DNA of 64,000 nucleotides, from contig NZ_JAUSZM010000003.1 in assembly GCF_030817655.1 (NCBI RefSeq), positions 9,796,001 to 9,860,000 of the forward strand, in the 5' to 3' direction. Below the pieces are notes generated by a model, which saw only the letters and a program-made list of their open reading frames with translations, was not told where the DNA came from and ran no database searches. Positions within the stretch are counted from its first letter, which is position 1. Each line of letters begins with the position of its first letter. The position numbers and the translations under genes were made by a program. Origin of the DNA: Streptomyces sp. V4I2. GTDB lineage: Bacteria; Actinomycetota; Actinomycetes; Streptomycetales; Streptomycetaceae. Shown here in pieces: positions 7,742 through 15,772 of the stretch.

Positions 7742-8611
7742 TCAACGATGCGGAGCCGCGGCCAGGTGACGGAAAACGAAGTCGCGCCAGAGGGTTATGG
7801 CAGCGGGCTTTGTTTCTGCGTGGGGCCCGGTGTAGCCGATCAGTTGCTTGTCCGGTGAGCCCAGTGCGTCGAAGAGGGCCAACTGGCCGTCCCTGGGGAA
7901 GATCTCGTCGTGCCATTGGACGTGAAACAGGGCTGGGGCGGTGATCTGTCGGGCGTCGGTCGCCATGCGTTCTGGCGTTTCCAGGCCTTGGTGCAGGGCC
8001 GGTCCTTGCCGAAGGCCGAACTTGCCGAGGACGGCACAGCGGAGTCGGTCGCCCAGGGCGGCCGCCAAAGGGATGCCGAACCGGGTTCCCATGGACATTC
8101 CCAGATAGGCGAGATGGTCGGTGTCCACCATGCCCAAGGCCCCGAGGGCGCCCACAGCCGCCTGCCAGTCGTCCGCCATGCGATCCAGGACGACGTCGAT
8201 CCCCTCATCGGCGATGCGGCCCTGGTACTCCGCGGCCGACAGCGGGCTGGGGACGCGTTCGCCATGGTAGGGCCCGTCGACAGCGAGTGCGGCAAGGCCG
8301 GCATGGGACGCGAACCAGCGAGCCGGACTGGCGGTCCGCTCGCTCCTCTTGTGCCCACTGCCCCCGTGCCCCAGCAGGACCGGAGGAGCCGGCGACGCGA
8401 TGGGCGACGGCGGGAGCCACAGCACGCCCGGAACGACACCGGCCTCTCGGGCCAAACGAAAGCCCTGCTCAACGGCACCGCCGTCGACGATGCGGCGGTC
8501 GGTCCACTCGATTGCCTCGTCCACGCAGTCATCCAACCAACCCTCCGGCCGGCGCGCGGAACGCGGCCAGGGGCCAGTGGTGTTGGCACACGTACGTACA
8601 GGGCTGGTCAC
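7742..8611 (-). CDS. alpha/beta hydrolase, last gene of amino-acid operon
   Basis: A 289-residue alpha/beta hydrolase related to dienelactone hydrolases and acyl esterases. The nucleophile elbow is YLGMSMGTRFG (GMSMG), an HGGSGHK oxyanion-type loop lies near residue 70, and GPHAETK near the end supplies the catalytic histidine. The GTG start at 8611 overlaps the stop of the upstream gene (GTGA). The substrate is unknown; position suggests hydrolysis of an ester or amide feeding the amino-acid enzymes encoded upstream. The open frame continues upstream only as a shadow of the neighbouring gene. Confidence 0.75.
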   Translation of the reverse strand: MTSPVRTCANTTGPWPRSARRPEGWLDDCVDEAIEWTDRRIVDGGAVEQGFRLAREAGVVPGVLWLPPSPIASPAPPVLLGHGGSGHKRSERTASPARWFASHAGLAALAVDGPYHGERVPSPLSAAEYQGRIADEGIDVVLDRMADDWQAAVGALGALGMVDTDHLAYLGMSMGTRFGIPLAAALGDRLRCAVLGKFGLRQGPALHQGLETPERMATDARQITAPALFHVQWHDEIFPRDGQLALFDALGSPDKQLIGYTGPHAETKPAAITLWRDFVFRHLAAAPHR

Positions 8612-9795
8612 CAGCCGGTGACGCGCTCCCAGAAGGTCTGAATCGCCGGTGCGGTGTTCGTGGTGCGGGCGCCGTCGATGACGTGGTAGCCGCGGTGCTG
8701 GGCGGCGGTGGCGCACGCGTGGTTGGGGAGGATGCGCAGGCGGGTGCCGATGGGGAGGTCGGGCAGGTGGGCGCCGTCGCGGGCGGTGAGGGTGCCGTGT
8801 TCCTGGCTCGCGGCCGTCATGACCAGGTCCGGGACGAGGGTGCCGTCCAGGTCGGTGACCAGGCCGTAGCCCTGGTCCTGCGCCTGGACGGCGGTGCCGC
8901 GGTCGCGGGACATGGCCATCCAGCCGCCGTCGGTGACGACCCACCCGTGCTCGGGGCGGTGGCCGATGACGGTGACGACGACCGACAGGGCGAGGTCCTC
9001 GATGCGGCAGACGCCGAGGCCGGCCATCACCAGGTCGAAGAACACGTAGTTTCCCGCGCGCAGTTCGGTGACTCCGGTGAGGTCCTCGGCCGCGTGGGCG
9101 GTGGGGGTGGAGCCGACGCTGACGGTGGCCACGGGCAGGCCGGCCGCGCGCAGCCGCTCGGCCGCGGCGACGGCGGTGTCGCGTTCGTTCTGCGCCGCCA
9201 GGCGCTGTTCCTCGGCGGTGCAGGCGAAGTAGGACTCGCCCGCGTGGGTCAGTACGCCGTCCAGACAGCCCGCGTCGTGCAGGATCTGCCCGATCTCGGT
9301 GAGCGCGGGGGCGTCGGGCCTGAGGCCCCCGCGGTGGCCGTCGCAGTCGATCTCGATCTGGGCGGGGACGGGAAGGCCGGCCCGGCGGGAGGCTTCGGCG
9401 ACGAACGCCGCCTGCTCGGTGCTGTCCAGCAGGACGCGCAGGGTGACACCGCGGCGCAGCAGCGCGAGGACGCGCGGGAGTTTGTGGGGGTCGATGCCGA
9501 CGGCGTAGGTGATGTCCGTGTAGCCGCCGTCGGCGAACGCCTCGGCCTCGGCGAGGGTGGAGACGGTGACCGGGCAGGGCGTTCCGTCGTGCAGCAGGCG
9601 GGCGACGTCGAGGCTCTTGGCCGTCTTCACGTGGGGGCGCAGGGCGACCCCGAGCCGGTCGGCCCTGGCTGCCAGACGCTCGACGTTGCGCCGGGTCTTG
9701 CGGACGTCGACGACGGCGAACGGGGTGTCGGGATCGGCCAGAGTCCGGGCGGAGTCGGCGTTGGTGGCGCTGGTGGCGTTGGCGGGGACGGTCAC
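8608..9795 (-). CDS. PLP enzyme of the D-serine dehydratase / D-threonine aldolase fold
   Basis: A 395-residue fold-type III (alanine-racemase-like) PLP enzyme. The Schiff-base lysine is in LRPHVKTAKSLD near residue 52, and IEIDCDGHRGGL is the typical barrel segment. Near the C-terminus ILPNHACAT gives a metal site of the HxC type. Chicken D-serine dehydratase and D-threo-3-hydroxyaspartate dehydratase coordinate zinc with His and Cys, whereas classical D-threonine aldolase has His and Asp, so I favour a dehydratase acting on a D-3-hydroxy-amino acid. The GTG at 9795 overlaps the upstream stop (GTGA). It is second to last in a four-gene coupled operon. Confidence 0.8.
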   Translation of the reverse strand: MTVPANATSATNADSARTLADPDTPFAVVDVRKTRRNVERLAARADRLGVALRPHVKTAKSLDVARLLHDGTPCPVTVSTLAEAEAFADGGYTDITYAVGIDPHKLPRVLALLRRGVTLRVLLDSTEQAAFVAEASRRAGLPVPAQIEIDCDGHRGGLRPDAPALTEIGQILHDAGCLDGVLTHAGESYFACTAEEQRLAAQNERDTAVAAAERLRAAGLPVATVSVGSTPTAHAAEDLTGVTELRAGNYVFFDLVMAGLGVCRIEDLALSVVVTVIGHRPEHGWVVTDGGWMAMSRDRGTAVQAQDQGYGLVTDLDGTLVPDLVMTAASQEHGTLTARDGAHLPDLPIGTRLRILPNHACATAAQHRGYHVIDGARTTNTAPAIQTFWERVTGW

Positions 9796-10811
9796 AGGCA
9801 GAGGTCCATTTTCTTCAGGAGGGCCAGGCCCAGATACAGGTCCTGCACTCCGATCCCGGAGCTGTCGAAGACCGTGAGGTCGCTGTCGTCGGTGCGTCCC
9901 GCGGCGCGGCGGGTGAGGACCTCGCCGAGCGGGGTGAGGATCGTCTGCGCAGGGGCGTGCTGGCTTTCGCCCATACGGCGGGCCTGTTCGGGCAGGTCGC
10001 AGAAGACGCGGGCGCGGCCGAACAGTTCGGGCGGGAGTTCCCGCTTGCCGGGGGCGGCGGCGCCCATGCAGGAGACGTGCGTACCGGGGCGGATCCACGC
10101 GGCCTCGAACAGTGGCGGGGTGTCGGTCGTGGCGGTGGTGGCGGTGACGATCACGTCGGCCCGGGCGCAGGCTTCCTCGGCGCCGACGCTCCGGGCGTCG
10201 TGTCCTTGTGCGGCCAGTGCCGCGGTCATCCGCTCGGCACGCTCGGCGGTGCGTCCCACCACAAGGACCTCGGCGATGGGGCGGACGCGGCTGACGGCCC
10301 GTACCTCGTGGGCCGCCTGGTGTCCGGTGCCGAAGACGGCCAGGGTGGCGGAGTCGGCACGGGCCAGCAGGTCGACGGCGAGGGCGTCGGCCGCGGCGGT
10401 CCGGTAGGCGTTCGCGGTGCCGACCTCCAGGACGGCCGCGATCCTGCCGATCGTCTGGTCGAAGAGCAGCAGGGTGGAGTGGTGGCGCGGCAGCCCGTGC
10501 TCACCGTTGCCCGGCCAGTAGGTACCGATCTTCACCCCGGCGTGCGTCGGGGACGCGGACGGCTTGAGGGTGAACCGGTTGCGCGGGTCGGAGCCGTGCA
10601 CGGCGAGGCTGGGAAAGACCGTGCCGTCCACCGTCGCGGCGAAGGCGGCGCGGGCCGCTTCCAGGGCCAGCTCGTCGTCCACCAGCGTGGCGGACTGCTC
10701 CTCGGTGATGTGCAGCAGGCGGCGCGCGGCCGGTGGCCGGCCCGAGCCGGACGAGGGAGACGGCACGGGGTCGGTGGTCGGTCCGGCGGCGGTCACGAGT
10801 CGGTCCTTCAC
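9792..10811 (-). CDS. ornithine cyclodeaminase / mu-crystallin family reductase
   Basis: A 339-residue NAD(P)-dependent enzyme of the OCD/mu-crystallin family. The substrate domain contains GVKIGTYWPGN and LLLFDQTIGRIAAVLEVG; EVGTANAYRTAAADALAVDLLA leads into the Rossmann signature LAVFGTGHQA (around residues 165-174), and DVIVTATTATTDTPPLF follows. Members include ornithine cyclodeaminase, alanine dehydrogenase, DauB and iminosuccinate reductase. Its partner, a D-hydroxy-amino-acid lyase-type enzyme, suggests it reduces an imino or keto acid to an L-amino acid. The GTG at 10811 is chosen because it overlaps the regulator stop (GTGA). Confidence 0.82.
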   Translation of the reverse strand: MKDRLVTAAGPTTDPVPSPSSGSGRPPAARRLLHITEEQSATLVDDELALEAARAAFAATVDGTVFPSLAVHGSDPRNRFTLKPSASPTHAGVKIGTYWPGNGEHGLPRHHSTLLLFDQTIGRIAAVLEVGTANAYRTAAADALAVDLLARADSATLAVFGTGHQAAHEVRAVSRVRPIAEVLVVGRTAERAERMTAALAAQGHDARSVGAEEACARADVIVTATTATTDTPPLFEAAWIRPGTHVSCMGAAAPGKRELPPELFGRARVFCDLPEQARRMGESQHAPAQTILTPLGEVLTRRAAGRTDDSDLTVFDSSGIGVQDLYLGLALLKKMDLCL

Positions 10812-11497
10812 TTGCTGTAGTTGTAGACGGTCGCCCGGGACACGCCGAGCAGGTCCGCGATGGTCTGCGCGGCATCGCGCGAGTCGAAGTAGCCGTCCTG
10901 GTGCAGCTGCCGTACGAGTGCCTTCTTGTCCTCCCTGCTCAGCGACCGGGGGGTCGCGGCGCGCTCCGCGGCCAGTTCCTCCACCGCCTGGCGCAGCTCG
11001 CGCGCGTTGCGGTCCCGCAGGGTTTCCAGGGGCTGTTCGCGGTGCTCGGTGTCCGTGGCCACGAGGTTCGACAATGCCAGCGTCACCGGTGACAGCACCG
11101 ACACGTCCAGATTCAGGCAAAGGGCCGCGATGTACTCGCCGGAGGTGTTCTTGATCCCGATGGACGTGCTCTTGGCCGGGCGGCCGTCGGGAAACTGATT
11201 GGGGTAGTTCTGGATGACGCTGGGGTAGCCGGGATCCTCGATACGGGCCAGGCCCAGCTCCGTGACGGAGTCCCCGACCTGGCGGCCGGAGAGGTTGTTC
11301 TCGATCGCCCGGATCGCATGCTGCGGGTCCCGCAGGTCATGCACCACCACCTCGCACAGGCCCGGGAACATGCGGCCCAGGGCGACAGCGATCTTTTCGG
11401 TCTCACGGATGAGGTGCTCGTCCGCCTCGGCTGAGGATCCGTCCACGAAGCGTTCCACGAGGCCCCTTCCGGGCACTGGGTTAGACCGAAGTTCCAT
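10808..11497 (-). CDS. YheO/DauR-like PAS-HTH transcriptional regulator
   Basis: A 229-residue regulator. The N-terminal YheO-type PAS-like domain (roughly residues 30-135) includes FPGLCEVVVHDLRDPQHAIR and SIGIKNTSGEYIAALCLNLD; the C-terminal HTH includes LVRQLHQDGYFDSRDAAQTI and ADLLGVSRATVYNYSK. DauR of Pseudomonas aeruginosa, from this family, controls D-arginine catabolism together with dauB, an OCD-family gene. Here the regulator is coupled (GTGA) to an OCD gene and a D-amino-acid-type PLP enzyme, so D-amino-acid-responsive control of the operon is the natural inference. Confidence 0.85.
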   Translation of the reverse strand: MELRSNPVPGRGLVERFVDGSSAEADEHLIRETEKIAVALGRMFPGLCEVVVHDLRDPQHAIRAIENNLSGRQVGDSVTELGLARIEDPGYPSVIQNYPNQFPDGRPAKSTSIGIKNTSGEYIAALCLNLDVSVLSPVTLALSNLVATDTEHREQPLETLRDRNARELRQAVEELAAERAATPRSLSREDKKALVRQLHQDGYFDSRDAAQTIADLLGVSRATVYNYSK

Positions 11498-11526
11498 CTT
11501 TGGATAATAAGACTACACGCCGCCGA

Positions 11527-11604
11527 CGGCGAGGTGGGCGCGCTGTCGGCAGGGCGCGGGACGCGGTGTCCCGCTGCCCGGCCTTCGCGCGCCTCACCTC
11601 GCCG
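11527..11604 (-). terminator. large stem-loop terminator after the secreted glycosidase gene
   Basis: A perfect 10-bp outer stem, CGGCGAGGTG (11527-11536) with CACCTCGCCG (11595-11604), encloses further pairing stems (GGCGCGC/GCGCGCC and GCGGGAC/GTCCCGC). It starts 16 bp past the glycosidase stop and lies before the next gene on that strand. Confidence 0.65.
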
Positions 11605-11619
11605 CCGGCGGTGTTTACC

Positions 11620-14600
11620 TCATCGCGCCTCTCGTGCGTACGGTGCGACGGTGATCCGGTCGATCAGCGGTGCGTAGCGGGAGCGGAGCGGTACGCCGGG
11701 GAAGGTGTCCGAGGCGTAGGTGGTGCCGTCGAAGTTCGGCAGTTCCTCGGAGCGGAAGGCGATCGTGTTCTGTCCCTTCTTCAGGAGGACGGGGACGGTC
11801 AGCTCCCAGAAGTTGTTCTGGTGGAAGCTGTGCGGGAAGCCGCCGCGCCGCGTCTCGCCGCCGTTGACACTGATGTCGGCGTGGCGGGCGAGCGGGTCCG
11901 GGTTGTAGTGGGTGGCCTCCGCCTGCTCGGGGTTGGAGTAGCGGATGCGCAGCGCGTACAGGCCCGTCCGGCCGGCGGCGACACTGAACGTCGCGGTGTT
12001 GCCGTTGCCGGGCTCGCCGCCGATACCGGTGATGGCCGTGCCGTCGGTGGCCAGGGAGAGCGGGGTGAGCGTGGCCGAGCCCGCGAGTTCGGCGTGGCCC
12101 GCCTCGTACGTACGCGCGTCGAGGGCCCCCTCGGTGGGGGTGACAGTGAGGCGGTCGACAAGGGTGGTGGACGAACCTCCGGTCACCGTGACCTTGTTGA
12201 CGCCGCCCGAGAGGGAGACCGCCACGCTGCTCGTGCCCTTGGACAGGCGCAGGACGTCGTGCTCGTTCACAGAGAGCCGGGCGCCCGAGCCGGCGAGGGT
12301 GTCGACCTCGAGGGTGGCCTCGCGGTCGGTGGGGGAGTAGACCCAGAACGTCGCGGTCTGGGCCTTCTTGAGCTGCACCGCACCCGAGCCGCCGGCCGGG
12401 GTTCCGGCCCGCTTCGGCAGCTCGTAGACGGGCTGCGCCCCGCCGCCCGGCCAGGCCAGCTCGCCTTCGTACACCTGGGTGCCGGCGCCCGCCTCCGGGA
12501 GGGAGAGGGTGAGGCGGTCGACGATGGCGTCGCCCTTCGTGGCGCGCCTGCCGTCGGCGCTCTTCGCGGCGAGCGTGAGGGAGTGCTTGCCCTTGGTGAG
12601 CTCGACCTTGGTGTCGGTGTGATCCCAGACCACCCACTTGTAGCCCAGCGGCAGGTACAGCTCCTGCTCGCTGTCCGCCTTGCCGTCAACGCCCAGGAAG
12701 ACGTTGGTGGGGCCCTGTTCCTTCACCTTGTCGAAGGTGTTGAGGGAGTTGGCGAAGACGCTGAGGTCGTACGTGCCGTCCTGTGGCACGTCCACCGTGA
12801 AGTCGAGCGTGAGGTCCGAGCCGGTACGCAGACCGCCCACGTCGTAGCCGCCGGAGGTGTAGAACTTCGACACGTCGCGGGGCGAGCCCTCCGGGCCGTT
12901 CCTGGAGTAGCCGGACCCGGTGTGGGCGGCGTCCTCCGCCTCGTACGAAGCCTGCCAGCGCACGGGCGGGGACTGCGCGGCCTTCGCCTTGCCGGCCGGG
13001 CTGAGGACGATCTCGTACGCCGAGGACTCTGCCAGCTTCGGCAGCGCGCCGTCGCCGAAGTCGACGACGACCGTGCCGTCGTCAGCGACCTTCAGGTTCT
13101 GCTCGCTGAGCAGCTTCGGGCCGGGCGAGTCGCCCAGCTGCCCGCTCCAGTCGATCTCCCGCACCCAGGCGTGCACCCGGTCGCCGAAGAGCTTCTTCGG
13201 GACGTTGTCGAAGGTGATGTGCCCCTTGCCGGTGGAGCCGCCGAAGATCAGCCGGGCCTGCTTCTTCTTCTCGTCGAGCGTGCCGACGCCCTGCATGGTG
13301 TAGTTCTCGCCGGGGAACGGCGGGGTCACCTTGACCGTGTGCCCGCTCATCGAGGCGTACGAGTTCAGCAGCCACCACTGGCCGTTGCCGCGGTTCGACT
13401 GCACCGCGGAGTCGGAGAGGTTGCCGTCGATGTTCCAGTACGCGATGTCGGCGTCGACCTTGGACTCCTCGATCGCGGACACCCATTGGATCATCTGGCC
13501 GGGGACCGAGGTGTGGTAGTTGAAGGCGTACTCGTTGATGTTGACGGGGAGTTGGGTGCCTTCGCGGTCGGTGCCCTTGAACAGGTCCTTCTCCCACGCC
13601 CGGTACTTGGCGACGCTCTCGCGCACCGCCTCCGGGTGGCTCAGCTCGTGCCAGGTGATGACCTCCGGGAGGGTGCCGGCGGCCAGGGCGTGGGTGAGGA
13701 AGCCCTTCACCTGGTCGTAGAGGACGCTGGTGTTGGGGCCGGCGATGCGGGCGTCGGGCATCTTGCTCTTGATGAGCTTGTAGAAGTCGTCCCAGGCTGC
13801 GAAGTAGTCGTCGGGGTCGTTGAGCCAGCTGACTTTGTTGTAGCTCCACTCGCCGGTGCCGAACATGTTGCCTTCGGGCTCGTTGAACGGCACGAAGACG
13901 ATGTTGTCCTGGTATTCCTTCGGCAGCTTCAGGACCTGGTCGACCTGTCCCGCGATCTTCTCCTTGTAGAGCTTGAGCTTCTCCTCGGGAGTGTCGCCCG
14001 GCCACTGGTACGGGAAGCCGCGGTGGATGTCGGTCATGTAGATGTACACGTCGCCGTCGGTGGAGTCGGCCAGCGGCTTGACCACCTCCAGCGCGTCGGC
14101 ACCGGGGTGCTGCGGGCCGTCCTGCGCCTTGGTGGAGACCGTGCGCAGGCCCATGCCCTCGATGAGGTTGTTGGTGGGGACGTCCGGCCCGTACACGCCG
14201 TAGAGGGTGCCGGAGGCGCCGCCGTGGAAGGCACCGGTGTCCGAGCCCAGGTCGACGGTGAGCTGCCCCTCGCGGACCACGGTGACGGTCGCCTTCACCG
14301 CGCGTCCGGCCGCGGTACCGGCGACCGTGAACGTCCCGGGTCGGGCGTACTCGTCGGAGGGTACGGCGTCCCAGGTGACCGGCGTGTCACGGTCGTAGCC
14401 GTCGGAGAAGGAGGAGCGGACGGCGGCGGGGAGGGACGGGGCGGTTCCGGTCGTCGTACGGGCCTCGAAGGACGTGTTCGAGAGCTCCTGGAGGGTGGGG
14501 ACGCTCCCGACCAGGCCGGCCACCTGCTCGGAGTTGAGCGCCGCGTGCCACACGGTGAAGTCGTCGACCGCACCCTTGAGCAGTGGATCCGGCCAGAAGG

Positions 14601-15282
14601 ATTTGCCGATGTAACCGGCTGCCGTGGCCGAACTGTCCAGCACCTCCCGGGCCTTGATGCTGGTCTCGGTGGAGGAGACCGCCACGCCGTCGAGGTAGGT
14701 GGTGATCCGGCCGGCGGAGGTGTCCAGGGTGACGGTGACGGTCCGCCACTGGTCGGCGGGGAGCGGTGCATAGCCGCGGACCTGTGCCTCCGCGCCGCCT
14801 CCGCCGGTGGTCACGGAGGTCTGCAGCAGCCCGTTGCCGTTGTACGGGGTGGCGAAGAGGTACTTGGTGGTGTTGGTGCCCAGATCGAAGATCCGCTGCC
14901 AGGACGACGTGTCGCCGCTCCACTTCACGCGGGCGGAGACCGTCAAGTCCGTTGCGTCGCCGAGTACTTCGCGGGGAAGGCGGACGTACGCGCCGTTCGA
15001 GGTGGGCGCCCCGCCGGGCAGGGCGAGTGCCTTGCCTCCCTCCGTGCCCGCGACGGACTGGGCGGTGGAGCCGTTCACCAGGCTCGCCGTCAGGCCGTTG
15101 CCCGAACTGTCGGTGATCCGGCCCGAGGCGAGGTCGTCCTGGTCGAAGGTGTAGCGGGCCGTGGGCAGGGGTGTGTCGGCCGCCTGCGCGGGCACGGCCG
15201 GTGCGGCCAGCAGGCCCGCGCCGAGAGTCATCGCCACGGCGGCCGCGGCTCGGCGCCGGGTGGATCTGTCAGCGGATGGCAT
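11620..15282 (-). CDS. secreted multidomain clan GH-A-like glycoside hydrolase
   Basis: A 1220-residue exported enzyme. Residues 1-34 form a signal peptide ending PAVPAQAAD. A LamG/concanavalin-like domain follows (about 40-240, LTVSARVKWSGDTSSWQRIF), then a short bacterial-Ig-like segment (about 285-345). The catalytic (beta/alpha)8 region spans about 350-650 with two glutamates typical of retaining clan GH-A enzymes: E468 in FVPFNEPEGN (acid/base) and E584 in VNINEYAFN (nucleophile). The C-terminal half has CBM35/CBM6-like modules (YEAEDAAHTGSGY; YDLSVFANS; DARTYEAGHAELAG). I cannot name the GH family or substrate. It is divergent from the LacI gene, with shared operators. Confidence 0.75.
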   Translation of the reverse strand: MPSADRSTRRRAAAAVAMTLGAGLLAAPAVPAQAADTPLPTARYTFDQDDLASGRITDSSGNGLTASLVNGSTAQSVAGTEGGKALALPGGAPTSNGAYVRLPREVLGDATDLTVSARVKWSGDTSSWQRIFDLGTNTTKYLFATPYNGNGLLQTSVTTGGGGAEAQVRGYAPLPADQWRTVTVTLDTSAGRITTYLDGVAVSSTETSIKAREVLDSSATAAGYIGKSFWPDPLLKGAVDDFTVWHAALNSEQVAGLVGSVPTLQELSNTSFEARTTTGTAPSLPAAVRSSFSDGYDRDTPVTWDAVPSDEYARPGTFTVAGTAAGRAVKATVTVVREGQLTVDLGSDTGAFHGGASGTLYGVYGPDVPTNNLIEGMGLRTVSTKAQDGPQHPGADALEVVKPLADSTDGDVYIYMTDIHRGFPYQWPGDTPEEKLKLYKEKIAGQVDQVLKLPKEYQDNIVFVPFNEPEGNMFGTGEWSYNKVSWLNDPDDYFAAWDDFYKLIKSKMPDARIAGPNTSVLYDQVKGFLTHALAAGTLPEVITWHELSHPEAVRESVAKYRAWEKDLFKGTDREGTQLPVNINEYAFNYHTSVPGQMIQWVSAIEESKVDADIAYWNIDGNLSDSAVQSNRGNGQWWLLNSYASMSGHTVKVTPPFPGENYTMQGVGTLDEKKKQARLIFGGSTGKGHITFDNVPKKLFGDRVHAWVREIDWSGQLGDSPGPKLLSEQNLKVADDGTVVVDFGDGALPKLAESSAYEIVLSPAGKAKAAQSPPVRWQASYEAEDAAHTGSGYSRNGPEGSPRDVSKFYTSGGYDVGGLRTGSDLTLDFTVDVPQDGTYDLSVFANSLNTFDKVKEQGPTNVFLGVDGKADSEQELYLPLGYKWVVWDHTDTKVELTKGKHSLTLAAKSADGRRATKGDAIVDRLTLSLPEAGAGTQVYEGELAWPGGGAQPVYELPKRAGTPAGGSGAVQLKKAQTATFWVYSPTDREATLEVDTLAGSGARLSVNEHDVLRLSKGTSSVAVSLSGGVNKVTVTGGSSTTLVDRLTVTPTEGALDARTYEAGHAELAGSATLTPLSLATDGTAITGIGGEPGNGNTATFSVAAGRTGLYALRIRYSNPEQAEATHYNPDPLARHADISVNGGETRRGGFPHSFHQNNFWELTVPVLLKKGQNTIAFRSEELPNFDGTTYASDTFPGVPLRSRYAPLIDRITVAPYAREAR

Positions 15283-15399
15283 GGATTGCGTCCTAATCCT
15301 TGAGTGAGCGGTTCCGGTGGGCCACCTCGGTCGGCTGCTCGTCGTCGCACAGTGTCTCCGTGGGTTCCGTGCGGCTCGGAGGATGGCGAGAGGGGGCGA

Positions 15400-15415
15400 G
15401 TCGAACCGGTTCGAC
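15400..15415. promoter_or_regulatory. LacI-family operator 1 (GTCGAACCGGTTCGAC)
   Basis: A perfect 16-bp palindrome 118 bp upstream of the secreted glycosidase start. The central CGAACCGGTTCG is shared by all four sites; the central CpG and dyad are typical of LacI/GalR operators. Confidence 0.8.
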
Positions 15416-15521
15416 TAGGGCGCGTCGCAGAGGCAAGGCTCTTCTTGAGGTGGCAGGTACGGGCGGCTCCGCGCTTCAGTGGCCGCAGATCGGACCCGCG
15501 GCTGCCGGAAGGATCGCCTCC

Positions 15522-15535
15522 TCGAACCGGTTCGG
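15522..15535. promoter_or_regulatory. LacI-family operator 2 (TCGAACCGGTTCGG)
   Basis: The second copy keeps the perfect 12-bp core CGAACCGGTTCG but has a mismatch in the outermost pair. It lies midway between the two divergent genes, so looping with the other sites is possible. Confidence 0.75.
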
Positions 15536-15627
15536 CGAAGCTAGCACCGGGAAACTTCCCCAGCAATCCCTCCGACACCAGGTGCTCCCGCCATTTCCGC
15601 CAGGTTGCGGATGTGTGGCCCGAGGTG

Positions 15628-15656
15628 TTGACAGCCGTCCGGGATGTTCCTACCTT
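15628..15656 (+). promoter_or_regulatory. lacI promoter TTGACA-17-TACCTT
   Basis: A consensus -35 TTGACA (15628-15633) and -10 TACCTT (15651-15656) with a 17-bp spacer. Transcription should begin near 15663, directly at operator 3, which fits autorepression. Confidence 0.7.
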
Positions 15657-15664
15657 CACTTCAC

Positions 15665-15678
15665 GCGAACCGGTTCGA
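15665..15678. promoter_or_regulatory. LacI-family operator 3 at the transcription start (GCGAACCGGTTCGA)
   Basis: The core CGAACCGGTTCG at 15666-15677 sits at about +1 of the predicted lacI promoter, so binding would block initiation. Confidence 0.78.
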
Positions 15679-15744
15679 CGACCGGCAGTCGCCCTGCTTT
15701 CGTTCCTCCAGTCCCACCCGACCGGCGAGCCCTTCTCTCGGGGA

Positions 15745-15760
15745 ATCGAACCGGTTCGAT
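15745..15760. promoter_or_regulatory. LacI-family operator 4 (ATCGAACCGGTTCGAT)
   Basis: A perfect 16-bp palindrome in the lacI leader, ending two bases before the ribosome site at 15763. A partial relative, TCGAACCGTTCA, occurs at 16857-16868 before the binding-protein gene. Confidence 0.8.
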
Positions 15761-15772
15761 CTAGGAGTTGCC

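Larger units (their letters stand above)
15283..15772. other. 490-bp divergent control region of the glycan-use locus
   Basis: No gene is visible. The region holds four copies of the CGAACCGGTTCG operator and the lacI promoter, both listed separately. Two operators lie toward the glycosidase gene and two toward lacI. Confidence 0.8.

Noticed and set aside
11500..15303. A 1267-residue open frame on the plus strand opposite the secreted glycosidase
   Set aside because: It is the antisense shadow of a G/C-biased gene: it has valine/glycine/arginine-rich sequence without domains, while the minus strand carries a signal peptide and clear modules.
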